From the NCBI GenBank assembly GCA_002383425.1, contig DFYV01000150.1, positions 4,833-17,957 on the forward strand: a DNA stretch of 13,125 nt, given 5' to 3'. Within the stretch, counting starts at the first letter, position 1; the number at the start of each line of letters is the position of its first letter. The position numbers and the translations under genes are program-made. The notes under the pieces are model-generated. The model did not search any database, had not been told where the DNA came from, and saw only the letters and a program-made list of their open reading frames with translations. The DNA comes from Bacteroidales bacterium UBA4073 (GTDB lineage Bacteria; Bacteroidota; Bacteroidia; Bacteroidales; Tenuifilaceae). Positions 13,124-13,125 of this stretch are shown here, piece by piece.

Positions 13124-13125
13124 AA

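Overview
The window looks like chromosomal DNA of a member of the Bacteroidota, probably near Bacteroidales. This rests on sequence features, not a database match. Several genes are preceded by the Bacteroidota-type promoter (TTG/TTTG, about 18-20 bp, then TAnnTTTG). Clear Shine-Dalgarno sequences are scarce. Ribosomal protein bS16 carries the long charged C-terminal tail seen in this phylum. Gene content is housekeeping and envelope related; I see no phage, insertion sequence, CRISPR array or defence locus.

Layout. Positions 38-2829 are all on the minus strand: thymidylate synthase (thyA), a nucleoside-recognition (Gate) membrane protein, tRNA-Leu(UAG) with its own promoter and terminator, and the LPS-export ATPase lptB. 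A 593-bp repeat-filled gap (2830-3422) separates lptB from a divergent plus-strand pair: a membrane-anchored nucleotide-sugar 4,6-dehydratase (CapD/WbpM type) and an overlapping hotdog thioesterase. That pair converges on rpsP-rimM (minus strand), and the two facing stop codons sit back to back in one palindrome, CTATAG. A 990-bp gap (6796-7785) holds the rpsP promoter, a probable SRP RNA on the minus strand, and assorted repeats. Next come a secreted-domain/BASS transporter fusion and a phospholipid-type acyltransferase, then a 474-bp gap with repeats and two inverted repeats. The last group is an apparent operon on the plus strand: a LytTR response regulator, ruvX (TTG start) and def. The window ends inside another repeat array.

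How the genes relate. lptB, the dehydratase, the BASS fusion and the acyltransferase all concern the envelope. thyA, tRNA-Leu, rpsP-rimM, the SRP RNA, ruvX and def are core information-processing functions. I see no single new multi-gene system here.

The most unusual content is intergenic. Three of the four large gaps hold long arrays of degenerate 7-bp units (for example ACGAATT, CCAAATT, CTTGAAC, CATCAAC, GAACAAC, AAAAGTT). The unit sequence changes along an array while the 7-bp register is kept for up to 19 consecutive units. A recurring 9-bp pyrimidine linker ending in TCC, usually nCTTTTTCC, joins upstream heptads to (GAACAAC)n, and the same module order recurs in all three gaps. The best protein-level oddity is the fusion of a signal peptide and a tandem BamE/SmpA-like periplasmic region to a complete BASS-family transporter.
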